Assembly: GCA_016795485.1 (NCBI GenBank)
Contig: JAEUHM010000058.1
Coordinates: 124,001-188,000 of the forward strand
Length of the DNA: 64,000 nt
Origin: Verrucomicrobiaceae bacterium
GTDB lineage: Bacteria > Verrucomicrobiota > Verrucomicrobiia > Verrucomicrobiales > Verrucomicrobiaceae
Reading direction: 5' to 3'
Part shown: piece after piece, positions 1 through 8,405 of the stretch
Position numbering within the stretch: position 1 is the stretch's first letter
Layout of the letters: each line of letters begins with the position of its first letter
Notes under the pieces: model-generated
Seen by the model: only the letters and a program-made list of their open reading frames with translations
The model's database searches: none
Told to the model about the DNA's origin: nothing
Program-made: the position numbers and the translations under genes

Positions 1-555
1 AACGCTGGCGTCAGCGGCGACATCGCTAAAAACCCCGTCCTCCCGCCTCCAGTAGCTCCGGCTCCTGCCTGCAACAACATCAGCTACAATTTCTTTGAGG
101 CCAGCTGGCTTCACTCATTTGCTGGTGAAGGTGCTGACGGTTTCGGCGTGGCACTGAACAAGAGCATCGCTGGCAACTTGTTTGCTACCGCAGACTACAA
201 TCAGTTTTTCAGCCCAGACCAGTTCGACGTAGCTGGTGGCCTTGGCTACTTCGTGCCAGTGACCTCCTGCGTGCACTGGGTGACAAAAGCTTCCCTCGTC
301 TACAGCGAGACCGACTTTGATGACGCGTTCAGCGGTTCTGCTGGCACCGGCTTCCGGATCGGCCTCTCTCAGTGGCTTCAGTTGGACGTGTTCTATCATG
401 CCTTCTGGTATGACTTTGATGAACTGACCCACAGCGGCAGTGCAGCTTTGATCTTCCGTGAGATTCTTGCGCCTAATGTGGACGTGATCGTTTCCGGTTC
501 AGCCGGTGAAGAGGACTATCAGGCCATCTCCGCTGGTTTCCGTTACAACTTCTAA
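1..555 (+). CDS. Outer-membrane beta-barrel protein, C-terminal part (5' end outside window)
   Basis: The reading frame is open from the first base, so the gene begins outside the window; 184 codons are visible. A Pro/Ala linker (PPVAPAPACN) is followed by alternating hydrophobic/aromatic beta-strands (for example YNFFEASWLHSF, GLGYFVPV, WLQLDVFYHAFWYDF). The protein ends in FRYNF, a C-terminal aromatic residue of the kind recognised by the outer-membrane assembly machinery. This pattern is typical of porin-like or opacity-type barrels; the substrate cannot be told. A strong hairpin terminator follows 26 bases after the stop. Barrel nature is fairly sure, the family is not. Confidence 0.75.
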   Translation, partial: NAGVSGDIAKNPVLPPPVAPAPACNNISYNFFEASWLHSFAGEGADGFGVALNKSIAGNLFATADYNQFFSPDQFDVAGGLGYFVPVTSCVHWVTKASLVYSETDFDDAFSGSAGTGFRIGLSQWLQLDVFYHAFWYDFDELTHSGSAALIFREILAPNVDVIVSGSAGEEDYQAISAGFRYNF

Positions 556-581
556 TCTAAACCTAGCTTAGATTGACTTCC

Positions 582-615
582 GCGGCACAGGGGCAACCCT
601 GTGCCGCTTTATTTT
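582..615 (+). terminator. Rho-independent terminator after the barrel gene
   Basis: An 11-bp perfect stem GCGGCACAGGG / CCCTGTGCCGC (582-592 and 597-607) with a 4-base loop is followed at once by a T-rich run. It lies between the barrel gene and the lyase gene. This argues against the upstream GTG/ATG-type starts that would make the lyase ORF overlap it. Confidence 0.85.
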
Positions 616-617
616 AT

Positions 618-1886
618 ATGAACTGCAAACTTTGTTTGGCGATTGCGCTCTTCAGTGGTGGATGGGCATCGTGCAAGGAGCTTCGGCTCGACAGTCCGGC
701 GGCTTTAGAAGGTGCTACGTATGGGCCTGGAGACACTCTGGTTTTGCCAGTAGGCGAGTTCGCGGATGTGAAACTCAGTCTGATCGGTGATGGCATCACT
801 TTGAAGGCGGCTGTGCCTGGGAAGACGATCTTGACCGGCAGTTCATCACTCAAGTTTGCAGGCCGTGGACTTCGGATCGAGGGATTGCTCTTTCGCGACC
901 CAGGGCCTGACGTTTCCGAGGTGATCCAGTTCAGAAAAGACTCTCGCACACTAGCAAGTGACAGCACGCTGGTGGATTGCGCGATCGTGGCCGATCCTGG
1001 TGCACAGGCCAAGCACAAGGAATCCAAGTGGTGCTCGATCTATGGTAAGGGAAATACGCTTGAGCGTTGCGCCTTCATCGGGAAAGCAAACAAGGGCACT
1101 ACAGTCGTCGTGTGGCTTGCAGACGAGGCTACAGGTGGTCACATGATCAAGGGCTGTTACTTTGGTGATCGGCCCAAGCTAGGAAAGAACGGCGGTGAAA
1201 CGATCCGCATCGGCGACTCGGAAACTAGCCACCTTGATGCTCGTTGTGTGGTCGCTAGTTGTTTGTTCGAGCGATGCAATGGAGAGGGCGAGATCATTTC
1301 CAACAAGTCTTGCGGCAACATTTACCGTGGGAACACCTTCCGGGAGTGTGAAGGTGCACTGACCCTCCGGCACGGGCATCGGGCGCTAGTGGAGAAGAAC
1401 CTCTTCATTGGAAATGGCAAACCACTCACTGGCGGTGTGCGAATCATTGGCGAGGATCATGTGGTGACTGGCAACGCCATGGTCGAACTCCGGGGCGACG
1501 AGTACCGCTCCGCCATCACGTTCATGAACGCTCTCCCGAACACGCCCGCCAATGGCTACCAACAAGTGAAGCGCGCCGTCGTGGAGAACAACACCATCAT
1601 CAACTGCAAGGCACCATTCACTATCGGGATGAAGCACGATAGCAAATGCACCCTGCCTCCGGTTGAAGTGAGCATGAAGAGCAACGTCGTCCACTCGCCC
1701 AAGAGCAAACTCATCACCCTCATGTCAGAAGCCCCTGGGTGGACTTGGAGCGGGAACACGTTTACGGCGAAAGAACCAGGAGCAGAGGTCCCAGGGGTGA
1801 CACTCACCCAGGCCAGTACTCCAGAAGTTCCCATCAAGGCCGTCAGCAGAAGTGCGGCTGGCCCAGTTTGGCTCGGGGGCAATTGA
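618..1886 (+). CDS. Polysaccharide lyase family 6-like secreted protein (chondroitinase B / alginate lyase fold)
   Basis: 422 residues from the ATG at 618. The frame is open from 573, but that start would lie inside the terminator, so 618 is preferred. An N-terminal hydrophobic segment ending near WASC is a signal peptide, possibly of lipoprotein type although the lipobox is imperfect. The body shows the repeated NxxxN/CxF turns of a right-handed beta-helix and PL6 signatures: NGGETIRIGDS, EIISNKSCGNIYRGNTF, LTLRHG and GGVRIIGEDHVVTGN. In chondroitinase B the catalytic Lys and Arg lie in equivalents of the NKS and LRHG motifs, and both are present here. It probably cleaves uronate-containing polysaccharides outside the cytoplasm; the true substrate is unknown. 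Confidence 0.8.
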   Translation: MNCKLCLAIALFSGGWASCKELRLDSPAALEGATYGPGDTLVLPVGEFADVKLSLIGDGITLKAAVPGKTILTGSSSLKFAGRGLRIEGLLFRDPGPDVSEVIQFRKDSRTLASDSTLVDCAIVADPGAQAKHKESKWCSIYGKGNTLERCAFIGKANKGTTVVVWLADEATGGHMIKGCYFGDRPKLGKNGGETIRIGDSETSHLDARCVVASCLFERCNGEGEIISNKSCGNIYRGNTFRECEGALTLRHGHRALVEKNLFIGNGKPLTGGVRIIGEDHVVTGNAMVELRGDEYRSAITFMNALPNTPANGYQQVKRAVVENNTIINCKAPFTIGMKHDSKCTLPPVEVSMKSNVVHSPKSKLITLMSEAPGWTWSGNTFTAKEPGAEVPGVTLTQASTPEVPIKAVSRSAAGPVWLGGN

Positions 1887-1894
1887 ATCGTCAC

Positions 1895-2404
1895 ATGCCG
1901 CTCAGGCTCACGCTCATCGCTGCCGTGTCTGATGACGGCTACATCTCGGCGGGCAAAGGCATCCCTTGGCACCTGCCAGACGATGTTGCCCATTTCCGAG
2001 CCTTTACCGAGGGGAAGCACTTGCTCGTTGGCGGCTCTACCTATGACGAGATGACCGGATGGTTTCGACCACAGCACACCGTGCACGTTTTGGGGAAGCC
2101 GAGGAGCCCAGCAGCACCCAAGGTGCGGTTTTACCCGGATCTGGGCACCCTTTTGCAGACGGCAGGGCGCGAGATCGACGCAATCATCGTCATTGGCGGC
2201 TCCAGCATCTACGAGCAGACCATCCAGGCGGCCAGTCAGCTCGTCATTACTCACGTTCACACTCAGTTGGGGCAAGGGAAGCCTTTCCCAGACATCCGGG
2301 AGTCGGATTGGACCGTGGTTCGGCAGCAGCACCACCCGGCAGACAGTCGTCACGCCCTGCCATTCAGCATCGTCACCTACAACACTTCCGTCTTGCGCGG
2401 ATAG
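1895..2404 (+). CDS. folA: Dihydrofolate reductase
   Basis: 169 residues from ATG 1895, eight bases after the lyase stop. The N-terminus has the DHFR pattern: an IAAVSDDGYI strand, then GKGIPWHLPDDVAHFRAFT, with the acidic residue of the LPxDxxxF motif that protonates folate. Later GGSTYDEM and VIGGSSIYEQ match the NADPH-binding GR.T(Y/F)xSM and GG..iY segments. The expected reaction is NADPH-dependent reduction of dihydrofolate to tetrahydrofolate in the cytoplasm. It is somewhat divergent from the classic FolA, so another DHFR-superfamily reductase is possible. No clear ribosome-binding site is seen. Confidence 0.8.
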   Translation: MPLRLTLIAAVSDDGYISAGKGIPWHLPDDVAHFRAFTEGKHLLVGGSTYDEMTGWFRPQHTVHVLGKPRSPAAPKVRFYPDLGTLLQTAGREIDAIIVIGGSSIYEQTIQAASQLVITHVHTQLGQGKPFPDIRESDWTVVRQQHHPADSRHALPFSIVTYNTSVLRG

Positions 2405-2458
2405 CCGGGCGAAACTATAAACTCCGCCCACTCATCCCAACCCACACTTTTTCCTGTC

Positions 2459-3442
2459 ATGGCCCGCATCTACAACAACATCGTCGAGACCGTTGGACGC
2501 ACTCCACTGGTAAAGCTGAACCGAGTCACCGCTGGTTTGAATGCCACCATCGCGCTCAAGTGTGAGTTCTTCAATCCCCTCGGCTCCGTCAAGGACCGGA
2601 TTGGCATGGCCATGATCGAAGACGCAGAGCAGAAGGGCGTGTTGAACAAAGACACCGTCATCATTGAGCCCACGTCAGGCAACACTGGTATCGCCCTTGC
2701 CTTCGTTGCAGCTGCCAAAGGCTACCGTCTCATCCTCACCATGCCAGAGACCATGTCCCTTGAGCGCCGGACCCTTCTGGCTCTTCTCGGTGCCGAGCTC
2801 GTCCTCACCGAGGGTGCAAAAGGCATGAAGGGAGCTATCGCCAAGGCGGAGGAACTCGTCAAATCCACCCCTAATGCCTGGATGCCTCAGCAGTTTGAGA
2901 ACCCAGCCAACCCAGAGATCCATCGCAAGACTACCGCCGAAGAAATCTGGACTGATACCGATGGCGTTGTCGACATCCTTGTCGCCGCAGTCGGCACCGG
3001 TGGTACCATCACAGGTTGCTGCGAGGTGATTAAGCCACGCAAACCCAGCTTCCAAGCGATTGCTGTAGAGCCAGAGGCATCGCCAGTCATCAACCAGACT
3101 CTTTCTGGCGAACCCGTGCAGCCCGGCCCTCACAAAATCCAGGGAACCGGCGCCGGATTTGTCCCGGTCAACCTTCACCTCAAGGACAGCAGCGGCAATC
3201 CCCAGATCGTCGAATGCGTCAAAGTCAGCAATGACGCCGCCTTTGAGATGGCCCGCCGCTTAGCCAAAGAAGAAGGTCTTCTCGTCGGCATCTCCACCGG
3301 AGCCAATGTCACCGCTGCCATCGAGATCGCCAAGCGCCCAGAAAACGCTGGCAAGCTGATCGTTACAGTGGCCTGCTCCACAGGCGAGCGTTATCTTTCC
3401 ACCGCGCTGGCCGAAGCCGCCCGTGCAGCCGTGGGAGCCTGA
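2459..3442 (+). CDS. cysK: Cysteine synthase A (O-acetylserine sulfhydrylase)
   Basis: 327 residues, about the usual length for CysK. It is PLP-dependent: the Schiff-base Lys is in NPLGSVKDRIG near residue 41. The substrate loop PTSGNTGIALA and the phosphate-binding glycine loop VGTGGTITG are both intact, and STGANVTAAI near the C-terminus fits the family. It makes cysteine from O-acetylserine and sulfide in the cytoplasm. The gene starts at ATG 2459, 54 bases after the DHFR gene, with no obvious Shine-Dalgarno sequence. Confidence 0.95.
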   Translation: MARIYNNIVETVGRTPLVKLNRVTAGLNATIALKCEFFNPLGSVKDRIGMAMIEDAEQKGVLNKDTVIIEPTSGNTGIALAFVAAAKGYRLILTMPETMSLERRTLLALLGAELVLTEGAKGMKGAIAKAEELVKSTPNAWMPQQFENPANPEIHRKTTAEEIWTDTDGVVDILVAAVGTGGTITGCCEVIKPRKPSFQAIAVEPEASPVINQTLSGEPVQPGPHKIQGTGAGFVPVNLHLKDSSGNPQIVECVKVSNDAAFEMARRLAKEEGLLVGISTGANVTAAIEIAKRPENAGKLIVTVACSTGERYLSTALAEAARAAVGA

Positions 3443-3475
3443 TCCTGATTCCGCCACAATCCCTCATCTCATTTC

Positions 3476-4471
3476 ATGTCAAAGTCCGCCCACTCAGCTA
3501 GTGCCGCCCAAGGACCTGCGGCCGTTCAAGAAACCTCTCCAATTGAGCAGTTTCTGGACAAGAACTTCCGAAAGATCGGATTCGCCGTCCTCGGTATCGT
3601 AGCCCTCGTGGTCATCGCAGGCATCATCCGCCACCGCGCCCATGAGGCAGATCGCGCCGCTGCTATTGCCGTTTCTCAGGCAAAAACCGCTGCCGATTGC
3701 GATCTCGTCATAGCTGCTCACCCAGGCACCACCGCCGCAGGCAACGCCCTGCTCAAAAAAGCCAAGATTGTATGGGCTGAAGGAAAAAAAGACAGCTCTA
3801 TTGCCCTGCTGAGAGAGTTTGTAGGCAACTACAACTCCCATCCCCTCCGCCTTCAAACCCTTATTTCACTAGGCACAGCCCTTGAGGGCACCGGACAGGC
3901 AGCAGAAGCGCGCAAAGTCTACGCTGAGATCGTGGAGAAGCACATCAACGACCCTCTAGCGGGTCTCGCCAAGCTGCGTGAAGCCGACATCCTCTGGAGT
4001 CAGGGTAAAGAAGACGAGGCCAAAAAGATCTATGAGATGCACGCGCAGACCTTTCCAGCATCGCCCTTCTTTGAAGACAACGCCAATCGCCTCGGCTGGA
4101 TGAAGGCCGCTCTCCCTACCAAAGAAGTGGACCCTCCCAAGCCCCCACCCGCAGCGATTGCGGCACCCGATGCCAAGGGCACACCACCCAAGACACCGGG
4201 AGCAACAGTGACCCCAACTGGATCGGTGATGACCAACCCAGCGTTCTCTATTCCGCCGCCAAAACCAGCTGCCAACCAGCCACAACCGGTCACTCCACCC
4301 CCGGCCAACGCACCCAAGCCAGCCCCTGCACCTCCAGCAGCGGCTACCAAGCCAGCGCCTCCCCCGACAAGCCCCGCGACCGCAACGCCACCAGCGGCCC
4401 CGGCTTCCAAGCCAGCCACTCCTACCGCTCCCGCAACGACTCCAGCACCTTCGGCCCCCAAGCCGCAGTAG
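3476..4471 (+). CDS. Membrane-anchored TPR protein with proline/alanine-rich tail
   Basis: 331 residues. A short N-terminal cytoplasmic stretch is followed by one transmembrane helix (about residues 36-52, IGFAVLGIVALVVIAGII), then helical TPR-like repeats (about 60-215, with motifs such as KKDSSIALLREFVGNYNSHP and EARKVYAEIVEKH). The last 110 residues are a Pro/Ala/Lys/Thr-rich low-complexity tail. The layout resembles YfgM/BamD-like periplasmic scaffolds with a long flexible tail, but no specific family can be named. It starts 33 bases after cysK and a strong terminator follows 70 bases downstream. Confidence 0.7.
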   Translation: MSKSAHSASAAQGPAAVQETSPIEQFLDKNFRKIGFAVLGIVALVVIAGIIRHRAHEADRAAAIAVSQAKTAADCDLVIAAHPGTTAAGNALLKKAKIVWAEGKKDSSIALLREFVGNYNSHPLRLQTLISLGTALEGTGQAAEARKVYAEIVEKHINDPLAGLAKLREADILWSQGKEDEAKKIYEMHAQTFPASPFFEDNANRLGWMKAALPTKEVDPPKPPPAAIAAPDAKGTPPKTPGATVTPTGSVMTNPAFSIPPPKPAANQPQPVTPPPANAPKPAPAPPAAATKPAPPPTSPATATPPAAPASKPATPTAPATTPAPSAPKPQ

Positions 4472-4541
4472 GGCACAGGGTCGCCTTGGAGCGTAGTAGA
4501 GTTAAAGCGGTCTCCCGTATGTACGGTCAATAATGGCTGAT

Positions 4542-4576
4542 GAATCGGCTGTGCCGATTCGCGTAGTCTTTTTTGG
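4542..4576 (+). terminator. Hairpin terminator downstream of the TPR gene
   Basis: An 8-bp perfect stem GAATCGGC / GCCGATTC with a 3-base loop (4542-4549, 4553-4560) precedes a run of T residues that begins about eight bases later. The gap between stem and T-run is longer than ideal, so termination strength is uncertain. Confidence 0.6.
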
Positions 4577-5328
4577 TGTCTGTGATGAAAGCAGACCCCA
4601 AAACAAGCCGCCTCCAGCTCGCAAAAGGCCGCTGCAGCACCTCAAAAAGCCATTCCAGGGTGGCCACGGAGCCGAAGCAGCCTCGGAGAAAGTCATTTTA
4701 GCCCCTCAAGGAGCAGTTGTGCGTAGTCGGCTCTCGATTCGGTGTTCAAATCCCCGCGCGCACAGTCTAGTCCGGATAGTCTGTTCGCTTTCTTCTCGTG
4801 ATGCCTTGAACACCGTGATATCGGGACGGCATTACTTGCTCAAAGCGATCATCCTTCAAGGCTCAGGCTGACGTGCATCCGCGTAGTTCTTTTGTTCATC
4901 ATGTATGTGGTTGTTCTTTCCCTGAGACCTGGAGTGGCTCGTGCCCTGACACATGGCGTATCCTCCGCGATTCCAGGCAACCCGCGCTTCCTTCTTGCCG
5001 CTTTCAGCATTGCTTCAGGCCCCCTGAGACCTGCCATTCGTCCCGTTTCTTCGCTGCCCTCTGAGCGTGGTGGGGGCATCTTGGCACCGAAACGAAGTGG
5101 CTTGGCGATACTCGTCAAACAAAGACCTAAACGGCACTCGTGTGTCACCTTCCAGTTTCGTTTTCATCAACCGAGGCATTATCTGCCAAGCTTTCCGCGT
5201 CTTTGAGGTATCGAACCTCCGGCTTACCCTTGGCATCTCTGTCCGCAGTGTTTGGGTTTATAGCTCACTGTGCTACTCGCGAGATACACTGTTGTGCCCT
5301 AGTTGAGTGAGACATCACGCCAGTACCA
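4577..5328. other. Gene-poor region, no supported CDS
   Basis: Roughly 750 bases between the rightward TPR gene and the leftward ADP-ribosylglycohydrolase. Short ORFs exist on both strands, but none has protein-like composition or a recognisable motif. The heptamer GCGTAGT occurs at 4561, 4721 and 4881, exactly 160 bases apart. The stretch at 4719-4763 has a tRNA T-arm-like sequence (GTGTTCAAATCCCCG) with a partly matching acceptor stem, but it is only about 45 bases long and cannot be a whole tRNA. A decayed gene or tRNA remnant is possible. Confidence 0.4.
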
Positions 5329-6255
5329 TCAGAAAGGTGGCGTGGTCAGAGCTTTCCGCCAGGCTTCGGGCACGGCACTCTGTCCGTGATAGTAGCCAAG
5401 TACACCGCCCACCACGATGCCGCGGGTGGCGGAGTCACCGCCTGCCATGACGTTCTGCACCATGGCCTCTTTGTAGTCATGACCGTGACGGCTTAAGAGC
5501 AAAAGGCAGGCGGGAAGCGCCTCTTCCATATCGCAAGACTGTCCAAGAGTTGAAATCGCTGTCGTGGTGTCCACAGATGCCAGATTCGGACTCGTCGCTT
5601 TCACTCCCAAGTCCTTCACGACTTGAGCTGAGGCACCGAGAGCTTTAGCTATTGCCTTCGGCAGATCCAAACCAGTTACCAGACCCTGGATTAGCCGCGC
5701 GAGGAACGCTGCGGCATGCAATGCATCCGCGCTCCGGTGTGTGAGAGCGGTTTGCTCTTGGATGGACTCGATCATGGCCTCCACGCTCTGACCATGAATC
5801 AGTCCAGCAGCCAACACGGGCATGCCTCTTGCTGGGCCCGCCAGTTCATCCGATAATGCACCAGCTTCCATCATCGGGAGCCCTTTGGTGATGTTATGAA
5901 GGGTCTCTTTGGTCGCTTTGTCCCGATAACTGATTGTTTTCTCGTCATCCCAGAACGCTTTCCAGCGTTTAAAGTAGTGCGTCACTTCGAATTGCCATCT
6001 GGAGTCTGAGATCGATTGCTGAAGCAGCCACATCTGGTCGCCGATATGGGTATAGTCACCCGCCTTCTTGCCAGGATGGTAGGGTGTCAGAGGATCATTG
6101 AAACCACTCACCGTACCGAGTTTTGCTTGAATGGTGCTCGGGTCATAGACCCAATGGGGACCCAACGCCAAGGCATCACCGACAAAGGCGCCAAGAAGGA
6201 GACCTGCTATTCGAGGATCTTTGTGGAGGGCAGAGGCAACAGTTTCTGGGCTCAT
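5329..6255 (-). CDS. ADP-ribosylglycohydrolase family protein
   Basis: 308 residues from the ATG at 6255; a longer frame upstream has no family similarity. Near the N-terminus GLLLGAFVGDALALGPHWVYD is the family's opening motif, in which the acidic residue after G contacts Mg. Near the C-terminus VMAGGDSATRGIVVGGVLG is the paired metal-binding GGD(T/S)D..a..aGai.Ga motif. In this copy the second Asp is replaced by Ala (GGDSAT), which could change metal binding. The family removes ADP-ribose from proteins or small molecules in the cytoplasm. It is the last gene of a leftward set with nagZ, the ABC exporter and the DUF423 gene. Confidence 0.85.
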   Translation of the reverse strand: MSPETVASALHKDPRIAGLLLGAFVGDALALGPHWVYDPSTIQAKLGTVSGFNDPLTPYHPGKKAGDYTHIGDQMWLLQQSISDSRWQFEVTHYFKRWKAFWDDEKTISYRDKATKETLHNITKGLPMMEAGALSDELAGPARGMPVLAAGLIHGQSVEAMIESIQEQTALTHRSADALHAAAFLARLIQGLVTGLDLPKAIAKALGASAQVVKDLGVKATSPNLASVDTTTAISTLGQSCDMEEALPACLLLLSRHGHDYKEAMVQNVMAGGDSATRGIVVGGVLGYYHGQSAVPEAWRKALTTPPF

Positions 6256-6293
6256 GGGATTGTCAGAGGTGGTGGAGTTGTGGGGAGCCTGCT

Positions 6294-6656
6294 TCAGTTG
6301 CGCATCTTGTGCATGATCAGAGCTGCCCAACCTACAATCATGGATAAGCCACCAATAGGCGTGATGGCACCCAGCCACTTCATTCCCGTATATGCCAACA
6401 CGTAGAGTGATCCACTGAACACCACCACACCTATAGCTATACACACCCAGGCGATCTTTAGCGGTTTGGAAGCGTGTGCCACCCAGGCAAGGAATAGCAG
6501 GACCGCTGAATGAACAAGGTGGTATTGGCTGGCAGTCTTCCACCGGTCAGCCAATCCGTTAGCAGTGATCACATCAGCAACGTGACCGTGAGCACCCATG
6601 GCACCCAAGATCACAGCCAAGGCACCAGAAAGAGCGGAAATACGGAAGAGCGTCAT
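6294..6656 (-). CDS. DUF423 family small membrane protein
   Basis: 120 residues with about four hydrophobic helices. The N-terminus has the family hallmark GALAVILGAMGAHG, and the central WKTASQYHLVHSAVLL fits DUF423 (YgdD/YwdK type). Members are inner-membrane proteins of unknown function. It lies 9 bases after the ABC transporter gene and 38 bases before the ADP-ribosylglycohydrolase gene, all on the minus strand, so the genes are probably cotranscribed. Confidence 0.85.
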   Translation of the reverse strand: MTLFRISALSGALAVILGAMGAHGHVADVITANGLADRWKTASQYHLVHSAVLLFLAWVAHASKPLKIAWVCIAIGVVVFSGSLYVLAYTGMKWLGAITPIGGLSMIVGWAALIMHKMRN

Positions 6657-6665
6657 GAGAAGACG

Positions 6666-8399
6666 TTACGCTTTTGCATCAAACGCGAGTGCCGCAAGTT
6701 CAGCGTAATACGGGCAACTCAGAATCAACTCGCTGTGCGTCCCGTGGGCCAAGACACGCCCAAGGCGCATCACATAGATGCGATCTGCCTCCACAATCGT
6801 CGATAGACGGTGCGCGATGACTAAACTGGTGCGGTTCTGCCTGAGAGATCGCAGCGCTTGTTGGATCAAGTGCTCGCTCTTGTTGTCCACTGAGGAAGTT
6901 GCTTCATCCAGTAGCAGAATCGGTGCGTTCTTCAGAAACACACGCGCCATTGAGAGACGCTGCCGCTCGCCGCCAGAGAGCTTCATTCCGCGCTCACCCA
7001 CATCAGAGTCCAGTCCCTTCTCCATCCGGCTCACAAACTCATCCGCACAAGCTAGCTTGAGCGCCTGCCACAGCTCGTCCTCAGTGGCATCGGCCTTGCC
7101 CAGTAGCAGATTCTCCCTCACCGTCGTGGCAAACAGAAACGAATCTTGTGTTACATAGCCGATGGCATCACGCAGCCCCTCCTTGGACAGTTTGCTGATG
7201 TCATTGCCATCCAGGAAAATGTTTCCCGACTGCGGATCGTAGAATCTTGTTAGCAGTTGAAACAGAGTCGACTTACCAGACCCAGTGGCACCCACGATCG
7301 CCACCGTCTGGCGAGGTTCCACTGTGACGTCGATTCCTTCGATCACCGGACGTTCTTCTTTGTAACCAAACGTCACCTTGCGGAACTCGATACGCCCCTG
7401 AACCTCGCCAACAGGGCTTCCCGCAGTCAGATCCTCTGCCCCAGCTTCATCCAGCACCTCAAACACCCGGCGAGCCGCAGCGAGGCCATTCACCATGTTC
7501 TGATTCACTCCATGCAGACGCGTGATCGGCTCATAGAGGAAGCCAATCAACAAGAGGAACTGCGTCAACTCACCCAGCGTCATCCTGCCGTCTATCGTCC
7601 ACCACGAGCCTACCGCCAGTAGCAACACTAAGCCCACATTTCCTAGAAGAGTCATTAGCGGGCCATAGATCGCCGCTGCCGCCATCATGCGTTGGTGAAT
7701 AGCCTGCAAGTGTCTGCTCACCGCATTGAAGCGCTCCTGCTGCACCTCCTCACTGGTGAAGCTCTTGATCTGTCGGATGCCGGCTATCGTATCGAAGAGC
7801 ATCGCACTTAGAGCACCACCAGCTTCACGAGCTTGCTTTGCCCTTGGTGCCAGCAGCCTTGCATAGATCCAACCACCAGCCGCCAGTAGCGGTACCGGTG
7901 CGAGCAGGATCAGGGTGAACGATGCGTTCGCCATCAGCATGAACCCCGCAGTGATCAAGATCTGCAAAAGCGCCGTCACACCCTGCTCGATGCCCTCTAG
8001 GATGATCCGTTGCGTGGCAGGCACATCATCCGCCATTCGCGCCAGCACATCGCCCGTGCTCTGTCGGTCAAACCACCTAGCAGGCATCTGCGCAATCTTG
8101 CGGTGAAGTCTTCCTCGCAGATCAAACGTCATTCGCTGCTCGAATGCCGCATTCACCCGAGTCCGGAAGTAAAATAGCACTTCCCGCCCTGTGAAAGCCA
8201 GCAGTGCTAGGCCCGCTGCTTTGGCGATCAAATCGGCTCGTTTCTGTGGAATGATCTCGTCAATGAACCAACGCGTAACGCCCGGGAACACAAACATCAA
8301 CAGCGTGCCTGCCACTGCTAAGCACAGCTGCAACACCGCCATGCGCCAGTGTCCCCCCAGGAAGGCTAGCAACCGGTGGGCGACAGGCTTCTGGCTCAT
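6666..8399 (-). CDS. ABC exporter, fused permease and ATPase (MsbA-like)
   Basis: 577 residues, the usual size of a half-transporter that works as a homodimer. The N-terminal about 320 residues hold six hydrophobic helices. The C-terminal nucleotide-binding domain has Walker A GATGSGKST, Q-loop YVTQDSFLF, signature LSGGERQRL, Walker B ILLLDEATSSVD and the switch histidine in IAHRLST. It sits in the inner membrane and couples ATP hydrolysis to export, probably of a lipid or hydrophobic compound; the substrate cannot be read from sequence. The gene starts 6 bases after the nagZ stop. Confidence 0.9.
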   Translation of the reverse strand: MSQKPVAHRLLAFLGGHWRMAVLQLCLAVAGTLLMFVFPGVTRWFIDEIIPQKRADLIAKAAGLALLAFTGREVLFYFRTRVNAAFEQRMTFDLRGRLHRKIAQMPARWFDRQSTGDVLARMADDVPATQRIILEGIEQGVTALLQILITAGFMLMANASFTLILLAPVPLLAAGGWIYARLLAPRAKQAREAGGALSAMLFDTIAGIRQIKSFTSEEVQQERFNAVSRHLQAIHQRMMAAAAIYGPLMTLLGNVGLVLLLAVGSWWTIDGRMTLGELTQFLLLIGFLYEPITRLHGVNQNMVNGLAAARRVFEVLDEAGAEDLTAGSPVGEVQGRIEFRKVTFGYKEERPVIEGIDVTVEPRQTVAIVGATGSGKSTLFQLLTRFYDPQSGNIFLDGNDISKLSKEGLRDAIGYVTQDSFLFATTVRENLLLGKADATEDELWQALKLACADEFVSRMEKGLDSDVGERGMKLSGGERQRLSMARVFLKNAPILLLDEATSSVDNKSEHLIQQALRSLRQNRTSLVIAHRLSTIVEADRIYVMRLGRVLAHGTHSELILSCPYYAELAALAFDAKA

Positions 8400-8405
8400 C
8401 GCAGA

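Noticed and set aside
1556..2431. 291-codon minus-strand frame over lyase and DHFR genes
   Set aside because: Antisense to two recognisable genes and without any motif of its own.
4719..4763. tRNA-like sequence with TTCAAAT T-loop and partly pairing ends
   Set aside because: Only about 45 bases long, one T-stem mismatch, and no D- or anticodon arm; at best a remnant, so not listed as a tRNA.
5205..5235. T-arm-like GAGGTATCGAACCTC
   Set aside because: A short chance hairpin; no acceptor, D- or anticodon arm can be built around it on either strand.
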